A stretch of 56,495 bases of DNA from Bacillota bacterium (GTDB lineage: Bacteria > Bacillota > Clostridia > Peptostreptococcales > Anaerovoracaceae): positions 1 through 56,495 of the forward strand of contig JANYJS010000062.1 of NCBI GenBank assembly GCA_025361765.1, in the 5' to 3' direction. Within the stretch, counting starts at the first letter, position 1. Every line of letters starts with the position of its first letter. Made by a program: the position numbers and the translations under genes. Below, piece after piece: positions 1-17,345 of the stretch. The notes under the pieces are model-generated. The model was not told the DNA's origin. It was given only the letters and a program-made list of their open reading frames with translations, and made no database searches.

Positions 1-2648
<2,648 letters not shown>

Positions 2649-3069
2649 ATTTTGCTTGTTAATTTTACGCATCACTTCGTCGCAGATTCCTTCGATCTCA
2701 TTCACATATATGATATATGTTCATTTCGATCTCAGTCATCGCTCCTCGTCCTGCGTAAAATTCACTGCGCAAACCATGCTTGAACATCTATTTGCATAGA
2801 ATTCACTTATGGCTTGTTTCGTGGCTTACGCCAAACTTTGTTTTGCATAAAACTTTCAAGACTTCTTTATCTTGCGATTTAACTCGCTCAATTTTGATTC
2901 TCGGTTCGATTGAAATTGTAGTTTACTCCTAAAATTGAATTCATTTGTAAACGTTTTTCTTCTCGATTTCGTTTCATTTCTACATTGTTCAGTTTTCAAG
3001 GTACACTGGCTTAAGTATTTGCTACTTAAGTGTAAAAAAATCTCTTTGGGATAACCCTTGAAGATTTCA
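2649..3069 (-). other. 16S-23S spacer between tRNA-Ala and 23S
   Basis: This 421-base stretch holds no protein gene. It is A+T rich transcribed spacer between the tRNA-Ala gene and the 23S 5' end, and presumably carries the processing stem for pre-23S. I saw no second tRNA; in particular there is no tRNA-Ile, so this operon has the single-tRNA spacer type. Confidence 0.8.
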
Positions 3070-3145
3070 TGGTGGAGACTAAGAGGATCGAACTCTTGAC
3101 CCCCTGCGTGCAAGGCAGGTGCTCTCCCAGCTGAGCTAAGTCCCC
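3070..3145 (-). tRNA. tRNA-Ala (anticodon TGC)
   Basis: The reverse complement is a 76-base cloverleaf starting GGGGACTTAGCTCAGCTGGG and ending with an encoded CCA. The anticodon loop reads CTTGCAC, giving anticodon TGC, which is alanine. The acceptor stem GGGGACT pairs with AGTCTCC with one G-U pair, and the T arm carries GTTCGATCC. It lies in the 16S-23S spacer, the usual place for tRNA-Ala(TGC), and is cotranscribed with the rRNAs. Confidence 0.97.
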
Positions 3146-3178
3146 ATATATAAACTCATAGTGCAGAAATTAAAGTCT

Positions 3179-4704
<1,526 letters not shown>

Positions 4705-4883
4705 AGTTTCGAACGCTATTGCGTTTAATGTTTGTTTTTCTCAGCTATGCTGAGTTCTGGTTTTTCTAGAATTGACTGAGCCCCTTTGCTGAATAAATTC
4801 AGCAGGTTTCTCAATACTTTGACTAATTTCTGCACTATGGAGTTTTCAAGGTTCGTGCGCTTCTCTCTCAAGAGCGCTAGATA

Positions 4884-4912
4884 AATATATCACTTGCCTA
4901 CATTTATGTCAA
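4884..4912 (-). promoter_or_regulatory. rRNA operon promoter P2
   Basis: On the minus strand, TTGACA (4912-4907) is separated by exactly 17 bases from TATATT (4889-4884), a near-consensus sigma-A promoter. It lies about 180 bases upstream of the 16S 5' end, so the transcript has a leader of that length. Confidence 0.85.
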
Positions 4913-5014
4913 TCACTTTTTGTTGAATTTTCAATTCTTTTTTTGTTATATTTCGCAGAATTGAATCTCCTAGCCGACAAGTGCGAACTATCCTTATCTG
5001 ACAGCGCAAGATTG

Positions 5015-5043
5015 ATTTTAGCAAAACTCTTTCCGGATGTCAA
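5015..5043 (-). promoter_or_regulatory. rRNA operon promoter P1
   Basis: On the minus strand, TTGACA (5043-5038), a 17-base spacer and TAAAAT (5020-5015) form a second near-consensus sigma-A promoter 131 bases upstream of P2. Tandem promoters are normal for rRNA operons. From 5044 to 5210 I see only A+T rich sequence without a gene. Confidence 0.82.
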
Positions 5044-5211
5044 CCCGTTTTATAATATTAATTTGGCTTATTTTTGATCGATTACCTACGTGCTACAATT
5101 TGTCGAATTTAAGTACTTTGACAGATTAGGATGCTTCCATTATATAGGGCTTTATTTCTTAATTTCTTGTGCATAAGCCACCATCGTCCATTACACAATC
5201 TATTGAAATAA

Positions 5212-5303
5212 AAGGATACAGCTTTTCATTGAGTAAACCATCGCAACATAATTGCGGTGAATGCCGCGTCGCGCTTGGTTTGCGAAAGAAAAACTGTATC
5301 CTG
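5212..5303 (-). terminator. Terminator-like stem after nifJ
   Basis: On the minus strand GGATACAG (5301-5294) pairs with CTGTATCC (5221-5214), with flanking A/T pairs lengthening the stem. The enclosed stretch can fold further, and the stem is followed by TTTTATTT. It sits just after the nifJ stop codon and before the rRNA promoters. The long loop makes it an atypical terminator. Confidence 0.55.
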
Positions 5304-5329
5304 ATTTGTTTTATGTAGCGTTGAGCTGC

Positions 5330-8957
<3,628 letters not shown>

Positions 8958-9056
8958 ACATCTTTTGACATGAATACAATATACATAGGCCTGAGATTAG
9001 TTTTAAAATTCAACGAATTAAGGCAATTCAGCATATAACGTATACAATATACAAAA

Positions 9057-11579
9057 TTATAAGCCTTCTATGTCTCCAATGGTCTCATCTAAAATATACA
9101 GCCTTTGATTCATAATTCCAGCTTTTACCAGTTCAGTGGAAGTGTATTTTAGCGGCCGAGTATTATGGCTAAGTATCGTTGCCCTACAAGAGTCTTTATC
9201 CGTAATAACAGGGAATTCAGCGCCCTTTCGATCCTTGAGATAAAAGCTTCCAGAATGGCATAGGTTGCATTTCGCCACATCGTTTCCACTCTCAATGTCA
9301 TTCGGGCTCTTAGTGTTAGCACAATGATCCGTGTTGCCCGGGTCCCCGAGACCCCGCTTGACAGTCTTCCGGCTTCCGATTGGGCAGTGCTCCGTTATCA
9401 TGACAGGGAGCCTGCCGTAGGCCGCCACCGAAACGTCAAGGCCGCTAAAGTCCATATCTTTGATTTGAGAAAGGCTAGCTTCATGGGCGATAACCCCTCC
9501 TTTGAACCCCATGGACTTTGCAACGGAAAAGCTATTGCTGTTATAGAAATTTAGACTGTAGTCTCCATAAATATCGGCTCCCAGTTTGAGACATTCCGCA
9601 GCCCAGCCCAGATTGCCCAGGCAAATACCGCTCACGAAAGGATTCTTAATCAGTGTTTCCAAATTTTCAGCCAGGATCATATCGTGATAACCAAAGGTGA
9701 TGGGTGGAATAACTGGTATCAATGGGATTTTTCTTGCCCCATAAGCTTCAAATATGTCATCATAATCTCGAGTCAAAAAACAGCTGTAGGGCAGGTATAT
9801 TCGTGAAGCCTCAAATATATGCTCTTCAAAATTCTTATTCACAAGCTGATAGCTTTTGCTGCCATTCAACGGATAAAAATAGAGTATTTTATTTACTGTC
9901 GGGCTCACAAGGCCTGTTTTCGCTCCTAGTTCCAATACCTCAATTTTTAGTTTGGCATCCATGCCCATTGGCTTTTCACGCTCTGGGTATTTATTTAGCC
10001 TTAGTCTTGTAAGCTCCTCCAGCGCGTTTCTTCTGAGCAAGTTGATTTCAGACATAGGGATTGCTATGCCTTCTGCTACATCGAACTTGAAATCTATTAT
10101 TTTATAGGGTGTTCCTCCGGTTTTATCTAGCTGGGCTACAATCATCTCTTTGGTTGTCGCTCTATTAATGGCGTCTTCTGGCCTATGTTCGCTAACCATG
10201 TGAACTTCATGGCCCTCATCGTCTGTTAAGAGGAGCGCCATGGGTCTTCCCTTATTCGCTTCAAAAAGGCAACTAATCATGACTCTCTGTTCCGGTTTAT
10301 ATAAATAGGAAGCTTGTGCCTCTTTGTTGAGCTGTTTATCCGTGATCTTATAGACCAGATCGCCAGGCATCATCTCTCCATCTATATCGCCAACGGTGAT
10401 TACATCTCCCTGTTCACCAAAATCAACCTTAATGGCGTTTTTTTTCATGAAGGTAACCAGATTGCCCGGAAAGTTTTCACTCCAGATTTCTATACCGTCA
10501 CCTATGGAAAGTCGGTCCTCAAGCTTGATTTCTAAAAGTCTTCTCTCAGGGAAACTTTTATTAACGGTCCCAATATATACGCCTTGGTGCTTTGGCAGCT
10601 TTCCAGACAGAAGATCCCGTCCTGGATTGCCCAAAAAGTAGCCCGTCGTAAAACCGCCTCTATTATAGCTTTGCTTTAGGGCTTTGATGTCTGCAGCAGT
10701 GACTTCATAGTGGCTTTCAGTAGAACTGTTTGTTTGGCTATTGCCCGAACTATCCAATTGGCCTGCGGCATAAAGCTCCAGATATTTTCGATAGATTCCC
10801 GTGACTGTGGCCACATATTCCGGCGACTTCATTCTGCCCTCAATTTTAAGACTTGAAACCCCCGCGCCTGCCAATTGATCCAAATGCTTTATAGCCCATA
10901 AATCCTTGGGGCTCAATAAATAGGCGGCTTTGGTCAATTCCCTGTCGTTTCTTCCCTCATGCATATGAAGACTATAAGGAAGCCTGCAAGGTTGGGCGCA
11001 TTGACCCCTGTTTCCGCTGCGTCCTCCAATGACTTGGCTGAGCTGGCATTGCCCGGAATAACTCATACACAAGGCACCATGCACGAAGACTTCTATTTGG
11101 ACAGACGTTTGATCGCAAATGTTCTTTATGGAGGCGAGGTCAAGCTCTCTTGCCAGGATCACACGTGAAAAACCCAACTTTTCAGCAGCTCTGACACCTT
11201 CAATATTGTAGATGGTAGCTTGTGTGCTGAGATGGATCGGCAGGTCAGGCAAGTGCTTTTTTACAAGCCCTGCAAAACCCATATCCTGTATGATTAAGGC
11301 ATCCGCCCCTGCTTCATAGACTTCCGCGGCAAATTCTAGGGCTGCCTGCATCTCTTCATCGGCAATCAGGGTATTCATCGCCACATAAACGTTGACGCCG
11401 CGTATATGGGCATACGCCATACCTGCCTTTAATTCGTGATCATCGAAATTCTCTGCATTGACACGGGCATTAAAAAGTCTTCCTCCCATGTAAACGGCAT
11501 CTGCGCCATTTTCTACGGCTGCCTTCAGTTGCTCGAGCCCCCCTGCTGGAGAAAGCAACTCGGGTATTTTTTTCATCAT
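9057..11579 (-). CDS. U32 family peptidase / RlhA-like protein with DUF3656
   Basis: An 840-residue protein of the U32 peptidase family. The N-terminal half has the family start PELLSPAGGLEQLKAAVENGADAVY broken over residues 4-30. The Cys-rich signature with HGALCMSYSGQC and NRGQCAQPCRLPY lies near residues 170-205. The long C-terminal part matches the arrangement seen with DUF3656. Homologues such as E. coli RlhA (YdcP) take part in hydroxylation of a 23S rRNA cytidine; others are called collagenase-like. The RNA-modification role is the better guess here, but it is inference. The ATG at 11579 follows GGAAGGTG; a second ATG is directly adjacent. Stop is TAA. It is divergent from the AI-2E family gene. 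Confidence 0.85.
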   Translation of the reverse strand: MMKKIPELLSPAGGLEQLKAAVENGADAVYMGGRLFNARVNAENFDDHELKAGMAYAHIRGVNVYVAMNTLIADEEMQAALEFAAEVYEAGADALIIQDMGFAGLVKKHLPDLPIHLSTQATIYNIEGVRAAEKLGFSRVILARELDLASIKNICDQTSVQIEVFVHGALCMSYSGQCQLSQVIGGRSGNRGQCAQPCRLPYSLHMHEGRNDRELTKAAYLLSPKDLWAIKHLDQLAGAGVSSLKIEGRMKSPEYVATVTGIYRKYLELYAAGQLDSSGNSQTNSSTESHYEVTAADIKALKQSYNRGGFTTGYFLGNPGRDLLSGKLPKHQGVYIGTVNKSFPERRLLEIKLEDRLSIGDGIEIWSENFPGNLVTFMKKNAIKVDFGEQGDVITVGDIDGEMMPGDLVYKITDKQLNKEAQASYLYKPEQRVMISCLFEANKGRPMALLLTDDEGHEVHMVSEHRPEDAINRATTKEMIVAQLDKTGGTPYKIIDFKFDVAEGIAIPMSEINLLRRNALEELTRLRLNKYPEREKPMGMDAKLKIEVLELGAKTGLVSPTVNKILYFYPLNGSKSYQLVNKNFEEHIFEASRIYLPYSCFLTRDYDDIFEAYGARKIPLIPVIPPITFGYHDMILAENLETLIKNPFVSGICLGNLGWAAECLKLGADIYGDYSLNFYNSNSFSVAKSMGFKGGVIAHEASLSQIKDMDFSGLDVSVAAYGRLPVMITEHCPIGSRKTVKRGLGDPGNTDHCANTKSPNDIESGNDVAKCNLCHSGSFYLKDRKGAEFPVITDKDSCRATILSHNTRPLKYTSTELVKAGIMNQRLYILDETIGDIEGL

Positions 11580-11670
11580 ATTCACCTTCCTGACTATTGT
11601 TACCATTGTATCAAATTTCTTGCTATAATAATACGTCTCCTATATAATTAACCCAAAGAGGAGGTCATTT

Positions 11671-12849
11671 ATGGCTAAATTCACTAAGTTTCAGGAAAAT
11701 AAACACTACTTTGTGATCAGCGTTTACGCGGTCATGAGTGCTATAGTTTTATTCATTGCCTATCAGATTATCCTTCATATTAATACAATTCTATTATCCA
11801 TTGGTGCATTTTTGAGTAGTCTGCTCTCTGCTTTGTCGCCCCTAATTATCGGCCTTATTATCGCATTTTTGATTGGGCCCCTGGTCAAGCTGGTTGATCA
11901 AAAGATCATAACCCGCATATTTAACAAATTACATGACGACCCCATAAAAGCAGCCAAAAAAGAAACGCGCATTCATACTTTAAGCATTTTGCTGACTTTC
12001 CTGATTATTCTGGCTGCTCTCGGTGCGATTATCTACACACTAGCTGTCCTAATTGTCGGTCAACTGGTTTTCAGCAGTGTCAGTCAGATGACACAGAGCA
12101 TCATAGATTATTTCCTCAAGTATGAACAGGTCCTGCGGGATCTGATTGATAAAATCCCCGGTTCAGGCTTCGATATAAAACTTAAAGATGCAGGCACATT
12201 GATTATTAACTGGATTTCACATAGTTTCAATACTGGCAGCATCATGAATTTTATGTTAAATCTGGGCGGAAGCTTTTTAAAACTATTTTTAGGAATAATG
12301 GTCAGCTTATACCTACTTCTGGACGCTGCCTTCTTTAAACGGCTATGGCAAAAAATCCTGTCGATCCTCCTTCCTTCCGACAAAATTGTGAAGGTCAACG
12401 ATACGTTAATTGAGGTCAATACGGTTATCGGCCAATTCCTGAGAGGCGCCCTACTCGATGCTCTTATCGTGGCTATCCTAGCCTCTATCGGGCTTTCTAT
12501 TCTTGGTCTTGACTTTGCGGTCTTCATCGGCTTTTTCGCTGGACTTGCCAATGTTATCCCCTATTTCGGACCTTACCTCGGGATGATTCCGGCAATCCTT
12601 GTTGCACTTCTTACTGGCGGCCCAACACAGGCTCTTCTCGCAATACTTGTGCTTTTTATCATACAGCAGCTCGATGGATCCATCATCGCACCCAAAATTA
12701 TGGGAACGAGTACGGGCCTAAGTCCAGTTTTTATCCTTGTAGCGGTTATTCTGGGCGGTTATTACTGGGGCATTCTTGGCATGCTGCTGGCAGTGCCCAC
12801 TGCAGCCATCATCAGGCTTTTCCTTGGCAAAAAATTTGGTGCCGTTTAG
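11671..12849 (+). CDS. AI-2E transporter family (PerM-like) membrane protein
   Basis: A 392-residue polytopic membrane protein. Two hydrophobic stretches occur in residues 15-75, one near 105-135, and a C-terminal block of several segments near 210-385. The block includes a glycine/proline-rich stretch with GLANVIPYFGPYLGMIPAI, typical of the AI-2E exporter (PF01594) family. Family members export small molecules or act as ion antiporters; the substrate here is unknown. The start ATG follows AGAGGAGGTC at ideal spacing. The gene ends with TAG; read-through would add 11 codons before the next TAA. It is monocistronic with a terminator behind it. Confidence 0.9.
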   Translation: MAKFTKFQENKHYFVISVYAVMSAIVLFIAYQIILHINTILLSIGAFLSSLLSALSPLIIGLIIAFLIGPLVKLVDQKIITRIFNKLHDDPIKAAKKETRIHTLSILLTFLIILAALGAIIYTLAVLIVGQLVFSSVSQMTQSIIDYFLKYEQVLRDLIDKIPGSGFDIKLKDAGTLIINWISHSFNTGSIMNFMLNLGGSFLKLFLGIMVSLYLLLDAAFFKRLWQKILSILLPSDKIVKVNDTLIEVNTVIGQFLRGALLDALIVAILASIGLSILGLDFAVFIGFFAGLANVIPYFGPYLGMIPAILVALLTGGPTQALLAILVLFIIQQLDGSIIAPKIMGTSTGLSPVFILVAVILGGYYWGILGMLLAVPTAAIIRLFLGKKFGAV

Positions 12850-12873
12850 TTCTTTTTTCATCTCAATTTTTCT

Positions 12874-12903
12874 GGCCCGTTCTAAAGAACGGGCCTTTTC
12901 TTT
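12874..12903 (+). terminator. Rho-independent terminator of the AI-2E family gene
   Basis: GGCCCGTTCT and AGAACGGGCC form a 10-bp G+C rich inverted repeat around AA, followed by TTTTCTTT. It starts 24 bases after the stop codon. Confidence 0.9.
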
Positions 12904-13113
12904 GCACCGCAGGGCCAGCTAAACAAATCTTGAAAAGAATTTGTCAGAATACTCAACTTTTTTGCACTATTATTGATAATATATTCACAATTTATATGCC
13001 TCCCTTTCGACTCCTTTTCTCGTCTAGTGGCCACATTCTATTGCTTAAAACCACTCACTTTCTTTCTTAATTGTTGAATTATAATAATATTTCAACTTTT
13101 ATCTATTTTTACC

Positions 13114-13143
13114 TTTACAAAATCGGTTATGCTCCTATATACT
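13114..13143 (+). promoter_or_regulatory. Probable promoter of the hydrogenase operon
   Basis: TTTACA (13114-13119), an 18-base spacer and TATACT (13138-13143) lie about 48 bases before the hydC start. The rest of the 12,904-13,113 gap is A+T rich and I see nothing else in it. Confidence 0.6.
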
Positions 13144-13190
13144 TATATTGAGAAATATTTAACAAATTCAGCATTATGAGGAGGACTACC

Positions 13191-13721
13191 ATGCAACCAG
13201 GAAATCGCAATGATGATTGCACGTGTAATTGTAAAAACGTGAATGACTTTTCGGGGCTCGATCTGATCCTTAGTGACTACCTTCATGTTCCAGGAAGCCT
13301 GATCATCATTTTGCAGAAGGCCCAAAATTTATACGGCTACTTATCTAGAGATGTTATCGCCCATATTGCCAAAACCACCGGCATCACTCAGGCAAAAATA
13401 TATGGTGTGGCAACTTTTTATACCCAGTTCAGACTAAAACCAATTGGAAAGCATCTTATTCTCTTATGTCAGGGTACCGCTTGTCATGTCAGCGGCTCTA
13501 AGCTCATCGAAGATGTCGTGTGTAAAGAGCTTGGCATTAGTGACGGCGAGACCACCGCGGATGGACTCTTCACATTAAATAATGTTGCTTGTCTCGGTTG
13601 CTGCAGTCTGGCTCCCGTTATGATGGTTCAATCTGGCGGTGAGGACGAAACTTATGGGAATTTGAATAAGGAAAGTGTCAAAGAAATTTTAAAGTCGATT
13701 CGTCATCAAGGAAACGTTTAA
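13191..13721 (+). CDS. hydC: NADH-linked [FeFe] hydrogenase subunit, NuoE-like (HydC)
   Basis: A 176-residue thioredoxin-like [2Fe-2S] protein homologous to NuoE. The cluster ligands are visible as CQGTAC and, about 36 residues later, CLGCC. IYGVATFYTQF is the conserved family motif. In trimeric bifurcating hydrogenases this subunit passes electrons between the NuoF-like subunit and the catalytic subunit. The ATG at 13191 is preferred because GAGGAGG lies 6 bases before it; an earlier start at 13176 would overlap that site. The N-terminus has an extra CTCNC motif whose role is unknown. hydB follows 10 bases after the stop. Confidence 0.92.
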   Translation: MQPGNRNDDCTCNCKNVNDFSGLDLILSDYLHVPGSLIIILQKAQNLYGYLSRDVIAHIAKTTGITQAKIYGVATFYTQFRLKPIGKHLILLCQGTACHVSGSKLIEDVVCKELGISDGETTADGLFTLNNVACLGCCSLAPVMMVQSGGEDETYGNLNKESVKEILKSIRHQGNV

Positions 13722-13731
13722 GGGGAATAGC

Positions 13732-15486
13732 ATGAAAATTATGATTGGTCAAGGCAGCTGTGGAATCGCTTCAGGCGCCAAAAAAACCGCTGCAGAATTT
13801 GAAAAACTCGCAAAAGCAAAAGGAATAAAGATAAACCTTCAGCCTACCGGCTGCATTGGCAGCTGTTATCTTGAACCTATTGTCGATGTTCTCGATGAAT
13901 CGGGTCATCTGACGCGTTATGTTAAGATCAAACCGGAGCACGTATCTGAAATCATAGATAAACATATCATTGGTAAAAAACCGGTTGAGAAATATAAAAT
14001 TTCAAATGAGGGAAAGTCTTTTCTTGATAAACAAACGCGTATCGCCCTAAAAAACTGTGGTTTGATTAATCCAGAGAATATTCAGGATTATATTGCCGTA
14101 GGTGGGTATAGCTCTGTGCGAAAAGCCCTTTTCCAGATGACTCAGGATGAGATCTGCTTAGAGATCGACAGGGCGATTCTAAGAGGAAGAGGCGGCGGCG
14201 GTTTTCCCACTGGCAAGAAGTGGATGCAGGTTAAAAAACAAACGGATCCTGTAAAATATGTGGTGTGTAATGGCGATGAAGGAGATCCTGGTGCTTTTAT
14301 GGACCGGAGCATTATGGAAGGCGATCCTCATAAAATGCTGGAAGGCATGATTATAGCTGGTATTGCTACTGGTGCACATGAAGCCTATATTTATGTGCGT
14401 GCAGAATATCCATTAGCCGTAAGCAGACTAGAAATTGCTATTGAGCAAGCAGAGAAATCTGGATATCTGGGTGAAAATATACTGAATTCGGGTTTTGACT
14501 TTGCCATAAAAATCAATCTTGGTGCCGGCGCTTTCGTCTGTGGAGAAGGCAGCGCTCTGACAGCGTCTATTGAAGGAAACAGAGGCATGCCGAGAGTCAA
14601 GCCTCCGAGAACCGTAGAGCAGGGATTGTTCGATAAGCCGACGGTATTAAATAATGTTGAGACTTTTTCCCATGTTTCAGAAATCATTCTATATGGTGCT
14701 TCTGCCTATAAAAAAGTGGGCACAGCAAAAAGTCCCGGAACCAAGGTTTTTGCTTTAACGGGTAATATCGCCAACAGCGGACTCATAGAAGTACCCATGG
14801 GGACGACTCTTAGGGAAGTTATCTACGAGATCGGCGGCGGCATCAAAAACGATAAGAAATTCAAGGCCGTACAGATCGGAGGCCCTTCTGGTGGTTGCCT
14901 GACCGAAAAGCATATGGACCTTCATCTTGATTTTGATTCTCTCATCGATGCAGGTGCGATGATCGGGTCTGGGGGACTTGTGGTGATGGACGAAGACACC
15001 TGCATGGTGAGCATAGCGAGATTTTTCATGAATTTTACCCAGCACGAATCCTGCGGAAAATGCGTTCCTTGTAGAGAAGGGACCCATGTCATGCTTGAGC
15101 TTCTAGACGATATTGTCAGTGGAAGAGGCTCAATTGATCAGATTGATACCTTGCTCGAGCTGGCCGATACCATATCTTATACCTCTCTTTGTGGTCTTGG
15201 CAAAACGGCAGCTTCACCGATCGTCAGTACGATTGCCCAATTTAGAGAAGAGTATCTGGCTCATGTGATTGATAAGAGATGCCCAGCAAAAGCTTGTTCC
15301 GGCCTAAAGCGTATAAAAATTCTGGCAGATAAATGCAAGGGCTGCTCTAAATGCCAGAGAGTTTGCCCCGCAAATGCGATTTCCGGAGTGCTCAAGGAGC
15401 CCTATATCATAGATCAGCACAAATGCATCAAATGCAAGGTATGTATAGATGCCTGCAATTTTTTCAAAGCCATAATAGAAGAATAA
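13732..15486 (+). CDS. hydB: NADH-linked [FeFe] hydrogenase subunit, NuoF-like (HydB)
   Basis: A 584-residue flavoprotein. Residues 1-80 form a thioredoxin-like [2Fe-2S] domain (CGIASG, TGCIGSCYLEP). The NADH/FMN domain follows with GRGGGGFPTGKKW near residue 152. The NuoF [4Fe-4S] motif SCGKCVPCREGT is near residue 439. A C-terminal two-cluster ferredoxin (CKGCSKCQRVCPANA, CIKCKVCIDAC) starts near 530. This is the layout of the NAD(H)-reactive subunit of electron-bifurcating [FeFe] hydrogenases. It sits between hydC and hydA in one operon, although 141 bases separate it from hydA. Confidence 0.94.
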   Translation: MKIMIGQGSCGIASGAKKTAAEFEKLAKAKGIKINLQPTGCIGSCYLEPIVDVLDESGHLTRYVKIKPEHVSEIIDKHIIGKKPVEKYKISNEGKSFLDKQTRIALKNCGLINPENIQDYIAVGGYSSVRKALFQMTQDEICLEIDRAILRGRGGGGFPTGKKWMQVKKQTDPVKYVVCNGDEGDPGAFMDRSIMEGDPHKMLEGMIIAGIATGAHEAYIYVRAEYPLAVSRLEIAIEQAEKSGYLGENILNSGFDFAIKINLGAGAFVCGEGSALTASIEGNRGMPRVKPPRTVEQGLFDKPTVLNNVETFSHVSEIILYGASAYKKVGTAKSPGTKVFALTGNIANSGLIEVPMGTTLREVIYEIGGGIKNDKKFKAVQIGGPSGGCLTEKHMDLHLDFDSLIDAGAMIGSGGLVVMDEDTCMVSIARFFMNFTQHESCGKCVPCREGTHVMLELLDDIVSGRGSIDQIDTLLELADTISYTSLCGLGKTAASPIVSTIAQFREEYLAHVIDKRCPAKACSGLKRIKILADKCKGCSKCQRVCPANAISGVLKEPYIIDQHKCIKCKVCIDACNFFKAIIEE

Positions 15487-15536
15487 CTGAGCGGTGGAAG
15501 ACAATCGTCTATTGTGAAGCAATCGAATGATATTAG

Positions 15537-15568
15537 CGATTGATTATGTAGCCGATTGATTATATAGC
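15537..15568 (+). repeat. 16-bp tandem duplication in the hydB-hydA spacer
   Basis: CGATTGATTATGTAGC is followed directly by CGATTGATTATATAGC, and by a further partial GCGATTAG. The duplication lies just upstream of a TATAAT-like hexamer at about 15574, so it might affect a secondary hydA promoter. That role is inference. Confidence 0.8.
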
Positions 15569-15627
15569 GCGATTAGATTTTATAATGTAAATAGACATTG
15601 TATTAAGATAGCGAAAGGAACATAGTC

Positions 15628-17340
15628 ATGTTAAATGAGTATATGATAATCAATGGCGCAAGGATCCCGTTTAAGGACGAGAAAAACATCCTTGATGTGG
15701 TAAGGAATGCAGGTATAGACCTGCCCACTTTCTGCTACTATTCCGAGCTTTCCGTTTATGGCGCCTGCAGGATGTGTATCGTCGAAGACAGCCGTGGTGA
15801 AATTCTCACCGCCTGCTCGACTCCACCAAAAACTGGCATGGCAATCAAGACGAATACACCAAAATTGCAAAAGCATCGCAAGATCATATTGAAACTGCTT
15901 CTGGCCTCTCACTGCAGAGAATGTACCACCTGCAGCAAAAGCGGCACATGTCGGCTTCAGGATCTTGCCAATCGCTTTGGAATTAAAGAAATTCGTTTTG
16001 ACAAAAGTGAAAAGGCTTTTAAGGATGAATATCCCATAGATGAATCCAGCCCCTCCATTATAAGAAATCCCAATAAATGCATTCATTGTGGGGACTGCGT
16101 GCGCATGTGCTCCGAGAAACAGAACGTCGGCGCTATTGATTTTGCCCAGCGTGGCTATGAATTGAAAGTCTGCCCGGCATTTGACATGCCCATCGCAGAA
16201 ACCGAATGCGTCAATTGCGGCCAATGCGCAGCAGTCTGTCCGACTGGCGCAATCGTCATCAAATGCCATATCAGCCAGGTGTGGGAGGCTGTCCATGACT
16301 CGAGTAAAAGAGTTATAGCTCAAGTTGCGCCAGCAGTACGTTTTGCGCTTGGTGAAGAATTCCACATTCCTTCCGGAGAAAACGTCATGCCCTTAATCGC
16401 TGCTGCTATGCGAAAAATAGGATTTGATGAAATTTATGATACATCTTTTGGCGCTGATCTAACAGTGATCGAAGAGACCGGCGAATTTGCGGATAAGCTG
16501 TCAAGCGGAGCAAAATTACCATTGTTTACCTCCTGCTGTCCTGCTTGGATTAAGTATGTCGAAAACAGACATCCGGATATTATGCCTCAGATCTCCACCT
16601 GCAAGTCCCCTCAGCAAATGTTCGGCACAGTGATTAAAGAGTATCATAAGTCTGCTTCCAATACCGATGGCAGGGAAACAATTGTCGTATCAATCATGCC
16701 TTGCACCGCAAAAAAAGGCGAAGCGCTGAGAGAAGAGTTTAAGAGGGACGGCAAGCAGGATGTCGATCTGGTTATCACGACTCAGGAATTGTCCAATATG
16801 TTTTATGAAGCTGGAATCAACTTTGACAGGCTGGAGCCGGAAGCTCTGGATATGCCTTTTGGCATATTTAGTGGCGCCGGGCTTATTTTCGGTGTTACCG
16901 GCGGCGTCACCGAAGCGGTTATTCGAAAAATCACAGAAGACAAGACCCATAATGGCATCAACAACGTTCAGTTTTGTGGAGCCAGAGGTCTTGAGGGCGT
17001 TAAGGAATTCGAATTTCCTTTAGGAGAAAGACAACTAAAAATAGCCGTTGTCAGTGGCTTAAAAAATGCTGATGACCTGATTTTGAAAATAAAATCTGGA
17101 GAAATTCATTATGACTTTATTGAAGTTATGGCTTGCCCAAATGGCTGTATCAACGGTGCGGGCCAGCCTCACGGCAAAACCTTCGAACGGGAAAGCCGCG
17201 CCAAGGGGATTTATGCGGCAGACAAGCAGTCGAGAATCCGGCATTCAGATGCCAACCCCATGCTGGCACCGCTTTATGAGGGTGTCCTGGTTGGCAGAAC
17301 CCACGAACTGCTGCACGTCCACTATCAAAGCACGTCATAA
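15628..17340 (+). CDS. hydA: [FeFe] hydrogenase catalytic subunit (HydA)
   Basis: A 570-residue iron-only hydrogenase. The N-terminus holds a [2Fe-2S] domain (C36, C47, C50, C63), then the His/Cys cluster stretch around HCRECTTCSKSGTC, then two [4Fe-4S] clusters (CIHCGDCVRMC, CVNCGQCAAVC). The H-cluster motifs are TSCCPAW near residue 302, MPCTAKKGEA near 356 and MACPNGCINGAGQP near 500. With HydB and HydC it should form a cytoplasmic NAD- and ferredoxin-linked hydrogenase. It could either evolve H2 during fermentation or consume H2 during methyl-group or CO2 metabolism. The ATG follows GAAAGGAAC. The gene ends 5 bases from the convergent orr gene with no visible terminator. Confidence 0.96.
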   Translation: MLNEYMIINGARIPFKDEKNILDVVRNAGIDLPTFCYYSELSVYGACRMCIVEDSRGEILTACSTPPKTGMAIKTNTPKLQKHRKIILKLLLASHCRECTTCSKSGTCRLQDLANRFGIKEIRFDKSEKAFKDEYPIDESSPSIIRNPNKCIHCGDCVRMCSEKQNVGAIDFAQRGYELKVCPAFDMPIAETECVNCGQCAAVCPTGAIVIKCHISQVWEAVHDSSKRVIAQVAPAVRFALGEEFHIPSGENVMPLIAAAMRKIGFDEIYDTSFGADLTVIEETGEFADKLSSGAKLPLFTSCCPAWIKYVENRHPDIMPQISTCKSPQQMFGTVIKEYHKSASNTDGRETIVVSIMPCTAKKGEALREEFKRDGKQDVDLVITTQELSNMFYEAGINFDRLEPEALDMPFGIFSGAGLIFGVTGGVTEAVIRKITEDKTHNGINNVQFCGARGLEGVKEFEFPLGERQLKIAVVSGLKNADDLILKIKSGEIHYDFIEVMACPNGCINGAGQPHGKTFERESRAKGIYAADKQSRIRHSDANPMLAPLYEGVLVGRTHELLHVHYQSTS

Positions 17341-17345
17341 TCGAC

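Noticed and set aside
15628-16365. 244-codon minus-strand frame opposite hydA
   Set aside because: It is antisense to the Cys-rich hydA N-terminus, which often leaves the opposite strand open; there is no start site or family match.
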